NCBI RefSeq assembly: GCF_015101885.1
Contig: NZ_CP062941.1
Location: forward strand, 1,612,001 to 1,676,000
Source of the DNA: Massilia litorea
Lineage (GTDB): Bacteria > Pseudomonadota > Gammaproteobacteria > Burkholderiales > Burkholderiaceae_D
Direction: 5' to 3'
DNA: 64,000 bases
Positions 54,026-63,074 of this stretch are shown in pieces. The notes beneath the pieces are model-generated. The model saw only the letters and a list, made by a program, of their open reading frames with translations, ran no database searches and was not told where the DNA came from. The first letter of the stretch is position 1, and each line of letters starts with the position of its first letter. A program made the translations under genes and the position numbers.

Positions 54026-54691
54026 TTATTCGAGCGACCAGACGTAGGCGATCTGCGCCCAGCCGGCTTCGGGTACGCCGTTGTTCATGCCCGGCTTGAA
54101 CTGGCACAGGCTGAGGGCGTTGACGGCGGCCCGGTCGAGATCGCGCGAACCGCTCGACTTCTGCACCCGCGAACTCGTCACACGCCCGTCGGTACCGACC
54201 AGCAGGGCCAGCGTCACGGTGCCCGTCTCGCCGTTGCGGGCGGCATTCGCCGGATAGTTCGGCTTGGCGCAGCCGTTGGCATCGGCCAGCACGGCGCTGC
54301 GCATCGTGCCCGGGTTCGACGATGGATTAGTCGGCTGGGCCGGCGCTTCGGACTGCGCCGGCTGCGCCGGTTCCTGGACCGGCGCGACCTCGGTCCTCGC
54401 CTGCACCGGGTTCTCGACCGGCGGCGGCACCTCGACTTCGACCTTCGGCACCACGACGTCCGGCGGCGCAAGCTTCGGCTTCACGGTCGGGGGTTCGGGC
54501 GGCGGCGGCGGCGGCACGACCGGTTCCGGCGTCATGAACACGGTCAGGTCTTTCGGCAGCGAAGGCAGTGAAATGACCTTGTTGTTCATCATGTTGACGA
54601 CGCCGGCCGCGATCAGGGCGTGCAGACCTGCGACCAGGGCGAACTTGCCGGCTTTGCTGCCGCTATTCGGGCGCATGTGCGAGAAATGCAT
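54026..54691 (-). CDS. Energy transducer TonB-like protein
   Basis: The protein (221 aa) has an N-terminal membrane helix (about residues 16-33, KFALVAGLHALIAAGVV), a long Pro/Glu/Val-rich spacer (about 56-125, with a PPPPPPEPPTVKPK stretch) able to span the periplasm, and a C-terminal TonB domain (about 140-221; TGTVTLALLVGTDGRVTSSR, RAAVNALSLCQFKPG). It could power the TonB-dependent receptor in this window, but ExbB/ExbD genes are not present here. ATG 54691 is chosen because AAGGAG precedes it by about 6 bases; upstream codons give no membrane-protein start. Confidence 0.88.
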   Translation of the reverse strand: MHFSHMRPNSGSKAGKFALVAGLHALIAAGVVNMMNNKVISLPSLPKDLTVFMTPEPVVPPPPPPEPPTVKPKLAPPDVVVPKVEVEVPPPVENPVQARTEVAPVQEPAQPAQSEAPAQPTNPSSNPGTMRSAVLADANGCAKPNYPANAARNGETGTVTLALLVGTDGRVTSSRVQKSSGSRDLDRAAVNALSLCQFKPGMNNGVPEAGWAQIAYVWSLE

Positions 54692-54998
54692 GGCGATCTC
54701 CTTGTTGTTATGCCCGGCGGACGGCTGACCGGGCTTTTGCTTACGGAAAGTGCTGCATATGTCTAAGGTGTGGAAACAATATATGCCATTAGGTAGCAAT
54801 GCGTAAAGCGTTTTCTTGGCAATCGTGTATGCCATCCTGGCAATGAGCGGAGGATTTGCGGGCGCGCTACGGGGCAAGGGAGTCCTCGCTTCCTCCGCCG
54901 TTGTATGAAATAATCAACCCATACCTGATCCGGCTTCTGTCGGCTGGCACACATAACTGCCAGACATTGGTAAGCGGATGTAAGAAACGGAGAGAAGA
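54692..54998. promoter_or_regulatory. Divergent control region between the tonB-like gene and the NarL-type regulator
   Basis: This 307-bp AT-richer gap has no credible gene. It holds TGGCAAT twice (54817-54823 and 54838-54844, start to start 21 bp) and an inverted pair TGCCA-TCC-TGGCA overlapping the second copy. A further TATGCCAT lies near 54782. These look like operator half-sites, perhaps for the regulator encoded just downstream. A TTGTATGAAATAAT stretch near 54901 may be part of its promoter. Confidence 0.4.
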
Positions 54999-55646
54999 GT
55001 GACAAACCCAAAAGCAATTCGCGTCATGCTGGCCGACGACCACCCGATCGTGATGACGGGGTTTGCGATGTCGCTGGCGGCCGAAGGCATGGATGTCGTC
55101 GCCCAGGCGCGCACCCCGAGCGAAGCCGTGGCGCTGTACGCCGAGCAGCAGCCGGACGTCGTCGTGCTCGACATCCGCTTCGGCACGGAATTGACGGGGC
55201 TCGACGCGGCCCAGAACATCCTGCGCGCCGACCCGCAGGCGAAGGTGGTCTTCCTCAGCCAGTTCGACCAGGATAGCCTGATCAAGGAAACCTACCGCAT
55301 CGGCGCCCACGCCTTCGTGACCAAGGATTGCGACCCGGCCGACCTGGCGGCGGCGGTGCGCCAGGCGAACGCCGGCAAGCTGTATTTCCCGCCGCAGATC
55401 GCCGAGCGGCTGGCCAGCATCGCGGTGCGCGGGGACGTTTCGCCGCAGTCGCAGCTGGACGAACGCGGGCTCGAGATTTTCAAGCTGATGGCCGAAGGCC
55501 TGACCAACGGAGAAATCGCCGAGAAGCTGAACCTGTCCACCAAAACCATCAGCAATACCAGCCAGTCGATCAAGGAAAAGCTGGGCGTCGAGCGCCAGGC
55601 CCACATCACGAAACTGGCCGTGAAATATGGCCTGATCCAGCCTTGA
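54999..55646 (+). CDS. NarL/LuxR-family response regulator
   Basis: The regulator (215 aa) starts at a GTG preceded by GGAGAGAAGA. The receiver domain has VMLADDHPIV, the phospho-acceptor Asp in VVVLDIRFG (about residue 56) and Lys in FVTKDCDP. The C-terminal LuxR-type helix-turn-helix is GLTNGEIAEKLNLSTKTISN (about 168-188). It is the first gene of a three-gene unit with a binding protein (4 bp later) and its presumed kinase. Confidence 0.93.
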   Translation: MTNPKAIRVMLADDHPIVMTGFAMSLAAEGMDVVAQARTPSEAVALYAEQQPDVVVLDIRFGTELTGLDAAQNILRADPQAKVVFLSQFDQDSLIKETYRIGAHAFVTKDCDPADLAAAVRQANAGKLYFPPQIAERLASIAVRGDVSPQSQLDERGLEIFKLMAEGLTNGEIAEKLNLSTKTISNTSQSIKEKLGVERQAHITKLAVKYGLIQP

Positions 55647-55650
55647 CGCG

Positions 55651-56538
55651 ATGCGCCCGGCCTTGACACGCCTGCGCTTCCTCGCCGCGGCGCTGGTGCT
55701 AGTCGCCGGCGTCGCCGTTGCCGCGCCGGTGACACCCGCCTCCGGCTACCGCTTCCAGATCTTCACCGGCGACGACAGCGGCCTTACCGTGCGTATCGCC
55801 GAAGATTTATATAAACGCCTGGTGCCGACCTTCGCCGCCTTCCGCACCGAACTGGCCCAGCGGCGGCGCATGGTCTATGTGGCGATCGGCCCGGACGCGC
55901 TGCGTGAAGCCGCCGCACGCCGTTGCGACTGCGTGGTGATCTCCGCCTTTACCTCGAGCCAGGTCTGGCATGCGATTGTCGATCGCCTGCCTGCCGCCCG
56001 TGCGCGCATGATGACCGCGGTGTACGCCGAGCCGGCGCCAAGCGACCAGGTGCGCCTGGCCGCGCTGCTGTACCGGCGGCCGGTGCGCGTGGCCGCCATC
56101 CTCGGACCCGATACCGCCTTCCTGCAACCGGCACTGATCGGCCAGGCCGAGGTTTTGCAGGCCGGGCGCGAGGACGACCTGGGCGACGTGCTGGCGCGTG
56201 TCAAACGCAGCGAAGTGCTGCTGGCGCTGCCCGACAGTGCGATCTACAACCCCGAAAACATCCGCAACATCCTGCTCTCGACCTACCGCCGCAAGCAGGC
56301 CGTGATCGGTTTTTCGAGCGACATGGTGAAAGTGGGCGCCCTCGCCACGACCTATTCCGAGATCGAGGACATCAACGCCCAGGTGGCCGAAATGGCGGCC
56401 AGTTTTGTCGCGACCGGAGATTTGCCGCCGCCGCAATTCCCGCGTTACTTCCGTACCGCGATCAACGAAGGCGTCGCCCGCTCGCTCGACATCGCCGTCA
56501 GCGACGAGGCGCGCCGCTTTGCGCGTGCGCGGCCATGA
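55651..56538 (+). CDS. Periplasmic substrate-binding-like protein (ABC-type, sensory)
   Basis: The protein (295 aa) has a signal peptide (about residues 1-25, RLRFLAAALVLVAGVAVAAP) and a two-lobed periplasmic binding fold of the ABC substrate-binding (PF04392-like) type: RRMVYVAIGPDALREAAA, then RRPVRVAAILGPDTAFLQPA, and ENIRNILLSTYRRKQAVIGFSSDMV. No ABC permease or ATPase gene is near. It lies between a response regulator gene and a kinase gene, and its stop overlaps the kinase ATG (ATGA), so it is probably a ligand-sensing partner of the kinase and not a transporter part. The ligand is unknown. Confidence 0.75.
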   Translation: MRPALTRLRFLAAALVLVAGVAVAAPVTPASGYRFQIFTGDDSGLTVRIAEDLYKRLVPTFAAFRTELAQRRRMVYVAIGPDALREAAARRCDCVVISAFTSSQVWHAIVDRLPAARARMMTAVYAEPAPSDQVRLAALLYRRPVRVAAILGPDTAFLQPALIGQAEVLQAGREDDLGDVLARVKRSEVLLALPDSAIYNPENIRNILLSTYRRKQAVIGFSSDMVKVGALATTYSEIEDINAQVAEMAASFVATGDLPPPQFPRYFRTAINEGVARSLDIAVSDEARRFARARP

Positions 56539-58025
56539 GTTTATATTTCTGGCGCAGCTGGAGCATCGGCCTGCGCATGGCGTTCATTACCATGCTGCCG
56601 GTGGTGTTCCTGTTCGCTGCCTTCATGGGTTACTCCTGGTATGCGCACCGGGCGCAGGTGGCCGAAGAGCTGAGCGAGCGTGGCCGCATCCTGGCGCGGG
56701 CGCTGGCCGAAACCAGCGAATACAACGTCATCTCCGGTAATCTCACCGACCTGCGCCTGACCATCAACGGCCTGGTGCAGTCCGATAAAAGCATCTACCG
56801 GGTCGACGTGGTCGACGCCAGCGGCAAGCGCGCGGTGCGCGTCACCTCGGAGACGGCGCAGGACGCCGAGCCGCATTATTACGAAGCGCCGATCCGCAAG
56901 CAGGTCGTGTGGATCAACCTGTTCACGGACAACGGCACCCCCCACGTCTCGGCCTCGAGTGAGGCGCGTCCGCCCACGCTGACCACGGAGATCGTGGGCG
57001 CGGTGCGGGTGCGGATGTCGCCTTCGAACATGCTGGACAAGCAGGGCCGGCGCTTCCGGATCGAGCTGGCGATGGCTGCGCTGGCGCTGCTTGCTTCCGG
57101 CGTGCTGGCCTGGGTGCTGGCGCGCTCGTTGACGCTGCCCTTGAAAGAAGCGATCGGCGCGCTGCGCTCGATTCGCGGCGGCAGCTACCGGGTCGACCTG
57201 CCGGTGACGACCGGCGGCGAAGTAGGGGAGCTGCAGGCCTCGATCGGCGAGATGTCGGTCGCGCTCGACCAGTCGACCCAGGACCTGGAAAACAAGGTGA
57301 CCGAGCGTACGCGCGACCTGGTCGCGTCGCGCAACGAGGCGCTGCGCGCCGACGCGGATAAACGAAAACTGATCCAGAAGGTGAACAGCATCATCGAGGA
57401 TGAACGAAAGAGCATCGCGGTCGAGATCCACGATGAGCTCAACGCGTCGCTGATCGCGGTGCGGCTGGAGGCACAGAGCATAGTCACGCTCGCTTCGAAA
57501 GCGCCGCCGGCGCCGGAGATCGAGGACATCCGGACTAAAGCGCAAGCCATCACCAGGCTCGCGCTCGACCTGTACGCCAACGGCCGCCGCCTGGTGCGGC
57601 GCTTGCGCCCCGAGGTGCTCGACATGCTGGGCCTGCACGGCGCGGTCGAGGAGATGCTGCGCCATTACGACAGTTCCGGCTGCCGCTTCTCCTTCCACTC
57701 GGAAGGCGATTTCTCAAAGCTCGGCAACGAGCTCGCGATTTCCGCCTACCGCATCGTGCAGGAGGCGCTGTCGAACATCATGAAGCACGCGAGTGCGACG
57801 TCCGCCGAGGTGACGCTGGTGCTGGACCCCGCCAACGACATGCTGCGCATCGGGGTCGAAGACAACGGCCACGGCTTCGATCCGGCCAGCAGCTCCGAGG
57901 GCATCGGCATCATCGGCATGCGCGAACGCGTGTATGCCTTGAATGGCATGATCACCGTCCGTTCCGCGCCCGAACGGGGCACGACGCTGGCCATTGCACT
58001 GCCACTCATTGCAGCCCACCCTTAG
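56535..58025 (+). CDS. NarX/UhpB-type sensor histidine kinase
   Basis: The kinase (496 aa from ATG 56535) has membrane helices at about residues 12-35 and 178-195 flanking a periplasmic domain of about 140 residues, then a HAMP segment, a coiled coil, and a HisKA_3 domain whose phospho-acceptor His is in VEIHDELNASLI (about 300). The HATPase domain has VEDNGHGFDP and GIGIIGMRERV. This class pairs with NarL/LuxR-type regulators, and one lies at the start of the operon. It overlaps the binding-protein gene by 4 bp. Confidence 0.93.
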   Translation: MSLYFWRSWSIGLRMAFITMLPVVFLFAAFMGYSWYAHRAQVAEELSERGRILARALAETSEYNVISGNLTDLRLTINGLVQSDKSIYRVDVVDASGKRAVRVTSETAQDAEPHYYEAPIRKQVVWINLFTDNGTPHVSASSEARPPTLTTEIVGAVRVRMSPSNMLDKQGRRFRIELAMAALALLASGVLAWVLARSLTLPLKEAIGALRSIRGGSYRVDLPVTTGGEVGELQASIGEMSVALDQSTQDLENKVTERTRDLVASRNEALRADADKRKLIQKVNSIIEDERKSIAVEIHDELNASLIAVRLEAQSIVTLASKAPPAPEIEDIRTKAQAITRLALDLYANGRRLVRRLRPEVLDMLGLHGAVEEMLRHYDSSGCRFSFHSEGDFSKLGNELAISAYRIVQEALSNIMKHASATSAEVTLVLDPANDMLRIGVEDNGHGFDPASSSEGIGIIGMRERVYALNGMITVRSAPERGTTLAIALPLIAAHP

Positions 58026-58085
58026 GCGCATCTGCGCGCATTTGCTGTATCGTAGCGCCTTGATTCAATCTCCCCCGTTACCGCC

Positions 58086-59774
58086 ATGTCGAACCCTTTG
58101 ATGACGCCCTACGAACTGGGCAACCAGAACCAGACCACCACCCTGGGCGAATGCATCGCCTGGTACGAAGACCTCGCGCGCCGCTACCCGAGTGTGCTGC
58201 GCTTCGGCGTCGTCGGCACCTCGGATGCCGGCGTGCCGATCCACGCGGGCGTGGTGAGCAGCGACGGCGTGTTCGAAGTCGAGGCGATCAAGGCGGCCGG
58301 GCGTCCGGTCTTTTTTAATAACAACGGCATCCACCCGGGCGAGCCTGAAGGCGTCGATGCCTGCATGGCGCTGGTGCGCGATTTTTGTACCCAGCCGGAG
58401 CAGCTGGCGGCGCTGGGAAAAACCGTGTTCCTGTTCGTCCCCTTGTACAACGTCGACGGCAGCATCAATCGCGCGAACACCTCGCGCGTCAACCAGGACG
58501 GCCCCGAGCAGTTCGGCTTCCGCGGCAACAGCCGCCACCTCGACCTGAACCGCGACTTCGTCAAGTGCGACACCCTGACGGCCCAGACTTTCAATAAACT
58601 GTTCGCGACCTGGGACCCGGACGTGATGGTCGACACCCATACTTCCAACGGCGCCGACTACAGCTACACGATGACCCTGATCCACACCCAGGCGGATAAA
58701 CTGGGGAGTGAGCTGGGCGGCTTCCTCACCGGGACCATGCTGCCGGCGCTGTACGCCGAGATGGAAGCGCGCGGCTGGCCGACCTGCCCTTACGTGAACC
58801 CGGTCAAGGACAGCCCGGACCACGGCATCGCCGAGTTCCTGGAGACGGCGCGCTTCTCGACGGGGTATGCAGCCCTGCACCACACGATCGGCTTCATGCC
58901 CGAGACGCACATGCTGAAACCTTTTAAAGACCGCTACGAGTCGATGCGCGCCCTGGTCGAAACGGCGCTCGATTTCACGGTCAGGCATGCGGACCAGATC
59001 CGGCAGCTGCGCCGCGCCGCGAAAGCTGCGGGCCGCACCCGCGCCGAATGGCCGATCCACTGGGTGATGGACGAAGAGAACACGTCGACCTTCCGGTTCA
59101 AGGGCTACGAGGCCAGGTACAAGCCGAGCGTGCTGGGCGACTATTCGCGCCTGTACTACGACCGTTCGAGCCCGTGGGAGCGCGACATCACCTACTACAA
59201 CCGTTTCAAGGCCGACGTGACGGTCCCCGCAGCGAAGGCCTATATCGTCCCGCAGGCCTGGCGTGAAGCGATCGAACGCCTGGAACTGAACGGCGTACAG
59301 CTCGAGCGCGTGACGCAAGACCGCATGCAGGATGTGGCGTACTACCACATCGCCTCGGTCTCTTCCCGCCCGAATGCCTACGAGGGCCACATGTTCCACG
59401 ACGACGTCCAGCTGGAAAAGCGCCGCGGCGCCGTGCAGCTGCGCGCCGGCGACGTGATCGTCTCCCTCGACCAGGACAAGGCGCGCTACGTCGTCGAAAC
59501 CCTCGAGCCGCAGGCCCACGACAGCTTCTTCCGCTGGGGCTTCTTCAACAGCGTGCTGGAAAAGAAGGAAGCGTATTCGGACTACGTGTTCGAGGACGAA
59601 GCGGAAAAACTGCTGGCCGAAGAGCCGGCGCTGGCTGCGAAGTTCGCCGAGTGGAAAGCGGCCAATCCGGCCCTGCTGTCGAACCAGGAAGCCGTCCTCG
59701 ACTTCATCTTCGCCCACTGCGACAAGTACCGCGAACCGGAATGGCGCCGCTATCCGGTCTTCATGGTCGAGTAA
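58086..59774 (+). CDS. M14 family carboxypeptidase (no signal peptide)
   Basis: The protein (562 aa) has an M14 domain in its first 300 residues: zinc ligands His and Glu in NGIHPGEPEG (about residue 82), substrate-binding Asn-Arg in DLNRDFVK, the third His ligand in VDTHTSNG (about 183) and the probable catalytic Glu in GFMPETHM (about 275). The second half matches the C-terminal region of the secreted M14 protein at 14783-16558 in length and in its ending (FRW/AWGxFN, then a Tyr-Pro-Val end), so the two look like distant paralogues. No signal peptide is visible here, so it is probably cytosolic. It begins 60 bp after the kinase gene. Confidence 0.88.
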   Translation: MSNPLMTPYELGNQNQTTTLGECIAWYEDLARRYPSVLRFGVVGTSDAGVPIHAGVVSSDGVFEVEAIKAAGRPVFFNNNGIHPGEPEGVDACMALVRDFCTQPEQLAALGKTVFLFVPLYNVDGSINRANTSRVNQDGPEQFGFRGNSRHLDLNRDFVKCDTLTAQTFNKLFATWDPDVMVDTHTSNGADYSYTMTLIHTQADKLGSELGGFLTGTMLPALYAEMEARGWPTCPYVNPVKDSPDHGIAEFLETARFSTGYAALHHTIGFMPETHMLKPFKDRYESMRALVETALDFTVRHADQIRQLRRAAKAAGRTRAEWPIHWVMDEENTSTFRFKGYEARYKPSVLGDYSRLYYDRSSPWERDITYYNRFKADVTVPAAKAYIVPQAWREAIERLELNGVQLERVTQDRMQDVAYYHIASVSSRPNAYEGHMFHDDVQLEKRRGAVQLRAGDVIVSLDQDKARYVVETLEPQAHDSFFRWGFFNSVLEKKEAYSDYVFEDEAEKLLAEEPALAAKFAEWKAANPALLSNQEAVLDFIFAHCDKYREPEWRRYPVFMVE

Positions 59775-59792
59775 TTTCCCGATAACACGCTT

Positions 59793-61469
59793 ATGAAAAA
59801 CTATCTCACCGCGATTGCCGCCGCCGTCACGCTCGCCGCGACGGCAAACGCCGCCCCGACGGCCGGCCAAACCTATTTCGACCAGAACTGCGCCAGCTGC
59901 CACACGGTCGACCCAGCGCAAACCTCGCGTGCCGGCCCCGGTCTGTTCAACCTCATCGGCCGCAAAGCCGCCGCCGTCCCTGGTTTCAATTACACCGACG
60001 CGCTGGCGAAGGCCGGCGCCGCCGGCAAGACCTGGACGAAAGAGGAACTCGACGTCTTCCTGCGCGACCCGAACAAGGACGTCCCCGGCACCGCAATGCC
60101 GATCGGCGTCTCCGACGCAAAACAGCGCGCCGCCCTGATCGACTTCCTCGCCACGCAAAGGGGCAAAGCTACGGCCGCGGCTGCAGGCACGAAGACCGCC
60201 GCCAGCGACAGTGCCGCCTGGACCGCCGACAAACCCGGCGACCTGCACCACATCAAGCCGGCCGACCTGGCCGCACCCTTCGCCAGCGAGAGCGCCGGCA
60301 ACGGCCCGAAACTGGCGCCGCGTCCCGACGGCGCCATGCCCGCCGTCCCGAAAGGCTTTAAAGTCGGTGTTTATGCCGACAATCTCGGCAAGCCGCGCCT
60401 GCCGCTGCGCGCGCCGAACGGCGACATTTTTATTTCCGAAGCCGCCAAGGGCCAGATCACCGTACTGCGCTCGCAGGGCGGCGAGAAAGCCGAGACCAGC
60501 GGCGTGTTCGCCACCGGTCTCTCGCGTCCCTACGGCATGGCCCTGTGGCCGGCCGGCGCGCATCCGACATACCTGTACGTCGCCAACGTCAACTCGATCG
60601 TGCGCTTCCCCTACAGCGTCGGCGACCTGAAGGCCAGGGGCGAGCCGGAAGTCGTCGTGGATAAAATCAGCGACACCAGCGGCGGCCACGTCACGCGTAC
60701 GCTCGCGTTCTCGAACGACGGCAAGACCCTGTTCCTGTCCGTCGGCTCGGCGACCAACTACGCCTCGAAGATCGGAGATAAACCGCCCCAGCCGCTGGCG
60801 CAATGGGAAGCCAAGTATGGCGTGGGCGCCGCCTGGGGCGAAGAGACCGAGCGCGCCGCCGTGCTGGCCTTCGACCCCGACGGCCGCAACCGCCGGCCCT
60901 ACGCCAACGGCCTGCGCAACTGCGTCGGCATGCTGGTGCATCCGAAGACGGGAGACTTGTTCTGCAGCGTGAACGAGCGCGACGAACTGGGCGACAACCT
61001 GGCGCCGGACTACGTCACGCGTGTAAAAGCGGGCGGCTTCTACGGCTGGCCGTGGTATTACATCGGCGCCAACGAAGACCCGCGTCTGAAGGGTATCCGT
61101 CCCGATCTTGGAACCAGGGTGCTGGTCCCCGACACCCTGATCCAGTCGCACTCCGCGCCGCTGGGCATGGTGGTGTACCAGGCGCCGCCGGGTGCGAAGC
61201 ACGCTTTCCCGAAACAGTACGAGGGCGACATCTTCCTGGCCCTGCACGGCTCCTGGAACCGCGCCACCCGCACCGGCTACAAAGTCGTGCGCGTGATGAT
61301 GAAGAACGGCGTGCCGACCGGGCAATACCAGGACTTCATGACCGGCATGGTGCTGAGCGACCGCGATGTATGGGGCCGGCCGGCGGCGGTGGAAGTGGCG
61401 GCCGATGGCGCGCTGCTGGTGGTCGATGACGGCGGTGGCGTGGTGTGGCGGATCACGCCGGAGAAATAA
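59793..61469 (+). CDS. Cytochrome c-sugar dehydrogenase (PQQ-type beta-propeller) fusion, secreted
   Basis: The product (558 aa) has a signal peptide (MKNYLTAIAAAVTLAATANA). A class I cytochrome c domain follows (about residues 22-120), with the haem motif CASCH (about 34-38) and a Met ligand in GTAMPIG (about 100). After an Ala-rich linker, residues 190-555 form a six-bladed glucose/sorbosone dehydrogenase-type propeller (PRLPLRAPNGDIFISEAAKG, TRTLAFSNDGKTLFLSVGS, HSAPLGMVVYQ). Most relatives have the cytochrome on the C-terminal side or as a separate protein. It would oxidise a sugar or aldehyde in the periplasm and pass electrons to the haem. PQQ use is inferred. Confidence 0.88.
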   Translation: MKNYLTAIAAAVTLAATANAAPTAGQTYFDQNCASCHTVDPAQTSRAGPGLFNLIGRKAAAVPGFNYTDALAKAGAAGKTWTKEELDVFLRDPNKDVPGTAMPIGVSDAKQRAALIDFLATQRGKATAAAAGTKTAASDSAAWTADKPGDLHHIKPADLAAPFASESAGNGPKLAPRPDGAMPAVPKGFKVGVYADNLGKPRLPLRAPNGDIFISEAAKGQITVLRSQGGEKAETSGVFATGLSRPYGMALWPAGAHPTYLYVANVNSIVRFPYSVGDLKARGEPEVVVDKISDTSGGHVTRTLAFSNDGKTLFLSVGSATNYASKIGDKPPQPLAQWEAKYGVGAAWGEETERAAVLAFDPDGRNRRPYANGLRNCVGMLVHPKTGDLFCSVNERDELGDNLAPDYVTRVKAGGFYGWPWYYIGANEDPRLKGIRPDLGTRVLVPDTLIQSHSAPLGMVVYQAPPGAKHAFPKQYEGDIFLALHGSWNRATRTGYKVVRVMMKNGVPTGQYQDFMTGMVLSDRDVWGRPAAVEVAADGALLVVDDGGGVVWRITPEK

Positions 61470-61566
61470 GACCGCGGTGGCCCTTCCGGTAATTCTCAAT
61501 TCTTAAGAGTTCAGCAACGATATACTTTAATCGTTCAGCAAAACTAACTAAGTAAAAGGGGAAAAC

Positions 61567-62355
61567 ATGAAGGGACTCGCATTGAAGCTGATCAGCGCGG
61601 TCATCGTGCTGATCCTGTTATTCGCCCTGGCGCCCTTCGGCACCGTGCCGGCGGGCCACCGTGGCGTGAAGACGACCTTCGGTAGCCCGAGCAACGAGGT
61701 ACTGAGCGAGGGCATCCACTTCCGCTTCCCGCTGGCGCAGAAGATCAACCTGGTCAACGTGTCGATCCAGAAGGGAGAAGGCGAGGGCGATGCCGCCTCG
61801 CGCGACCTGCAGATCGTGCACACGCGGGTGGCGCTGAACTACCACGTCAAGCCGGAAGGGGCGGTCTCCGTGTTCCGCGACCTGGGCAACGAGCCCGGCG
61901 AACGGATGATCATCCCCTCGGTGCAGGAAGCCGTGAAAGCGGTGACGGCGCGCTTCACGGCCGAGGAGCTGATCGCCAAGCGTACCGACGTGCGCGACCA
62001 GATCGTAGCCCAGCTGCGCGAACGGCTGGCGCGCCACGCGATCGTGGTCGACGAGTTCTCGATCGTGAATTTTAATTTTTCGAAGTCCTTCAACGAAGCG
62101 ATCGAGGCCAAGACCACGGCCGAACAGCTCAAGTTGAAGGCCGAACGCGACCTGCTGCGCATCGAGGTCGAAGCGCGCCAACGCGTGGCCCAGGCGCGTG
62201 CCGAAGCCGAATCGCTGGCGATCCAGCGCCAGCAGGTGACGCCCGAATTGATCCGACTGCGCGAGATGGAAAACCAGAGGCTGGCCATTGAAAAATGGGA
62301 CGGCAAGCTGCCCAACGTGTCGGGCGGAGCGGTCCCCTTCATCAACGTGAAATAA
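61567..62355 (+). CDS. Prohibitin-family (SPFH/band 7) membrane protein
   Basis: The protein (262 aa) has one N-terminal membrane helix (about residues 5-24) followed directly by the SPFH domain (VPAGHRGVKTTFGSPS, about 28-45) and a C-terminal coiled coil (about 175-230, KTTAEQLKLKAERDLLRIEV). The order matches mitochondrial prohibitins and bacterial HflK-like proteins. These form large rings at the inner membrane that often control FtsH. A GGGGAA ribosome site precedes ATG 61567. No HflC or NfeD partner gene is adjacent. Confidence 0.9.
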   Translation: MKGLALKLISAVIVLILLFALAPFGTVPAGHRGVKTTFGSPSNEVLSEGIHFRFPLAQKINLVNVSIQKGEGEGDAASRDLQIVHTRVALNYHVKPEGAVSVFRDLGNEPGERMIIPSVQEAVKAVTARFTAEELIAKRTDVRDQIVAQLRERLARHAIVVDEFSIVNFNFSKSFNEAIEAKTTAEQLKLKAERDLLRIEVEARQRVAQARAEAESLAIQRQQVTPELIRLREMENQRLAIEKWDGKLPNVSGGAVPFINVK

Positions 62356-62360
62356 GCCGG

Positions 62361-62388
62361 GATGCGGGGCCGCGCGCGGCCCCGCATC
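62361..62388. other. Perfect 28-bp palindromic hairpin
   Basis: GATGCGGGGCCGC and its reverse complement are separated by only two bases, between the convergent prohibitin and fasciclin genes. No T-run follows on either strand, so it is not a typical intrinsic terminator, though such a strong stem could still stop or protect transcripts. Confidence 0.6.
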
Positions 62389-62407
62389 GATCGGTCCGGC
62401 TTTGACC

Positions 62408-62965
62408 TTACTTGGGCATCAACACGCTATCGACGACGTTGATGATGCCGTTCGACTGGTAGACATCGTAGGTGCTGATATTGGCCGTCTGCCCTTTTTC
62501 GTCCGCGACGGTGATGTTGTGCATCCCGTTCATCATGAACTTCAGCTTGCCGCCACTGGCCGTCGTCAGTTCCGCCGTTCCGTTCTGCTTCTTGATGGCT
62601 GCGCTGAGCGCCATGAAATCGTATTTGCCGGGGACGACGTGGTAGGTCAGGATCTTCGTCAGCGTCGCCTTGTTTTCCGGTTTGACGAGCGTATCGACGG
62701 TCCCGGCAGGCAGTTTGCCAAAGGCGGCGTTGGTCGGGGCGAACACGGTGAATGGCCCTTTGCCCTTCAGGGTGTCGACCAGGCCCGCAGCCTTGACTGC
62801 CGCGACCAGCGTCGTGTGGTCGGCCGAATTGACTGCATTGTCGACGATGTCCTTACTGGCCATCATGCTCTGGCCTCCGACCATGACGTCGGCGGCATGG
62901 GCATAGGCGCCGGCGCTGGTGGCGAAAAGTGCGGCGATGAGCAGTGTCTTCTTGAATGTACGCAT
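62408..62965 (-). CDS. Secreted fasciclin (FAS1) domain protein
   Basis: The protein (185 aa) has a signal peptide (about residues 1-24, MRTFKKTLLIAALFATSAGAYA) and a single FAS1 domain (about 40-183). H1 is HTTLVAAVKAAGLVDTLKG with GPFTVFAPTNAAFGKLPAG, and H2 is GIINVVDSVLMPK at the end. FAS1 proteins act in adhesion or matrix binding outside the cell. It lies between the prohibitin gene (convergent) and the DUF885 gene (same strand). Confidence 0.92.
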   Translation of the reverse strand: MRTFKKTLLIAALFATSAGAYAHAADVMVGGQSMMASKDIVDNAVNSADHTTLVAAVKAAGLVDTLKGKGPFTVFAPTNAAFGKLPAGTVDTLVKPENKATLTKILTYHVVPGKYDFMALSAAIKKQNGTAELTTASGGKLKFMMNGMHNITVADEKGQTANISTYDVYQSNGIINVVDSVLMPK

Positions 62966-63074
62966 GGCGATTCCTCGGTTGTTATAGGTTGTGGGTGGTC
63001 TTGCTAACCTATATACGTTGGGAATCGCCGATCGGATTCAAACTCCGCTCAAGAACACTTGCGCGCCTGATCGA

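Noticed and set aside
58065..61499. Antisense frame of more than 1100 codons across the M14 and cytochrome-dehydrogenase genes
   Set aside because: It spans two well-supported plus-strand genes and the gap between them, and has shadow-type composition.
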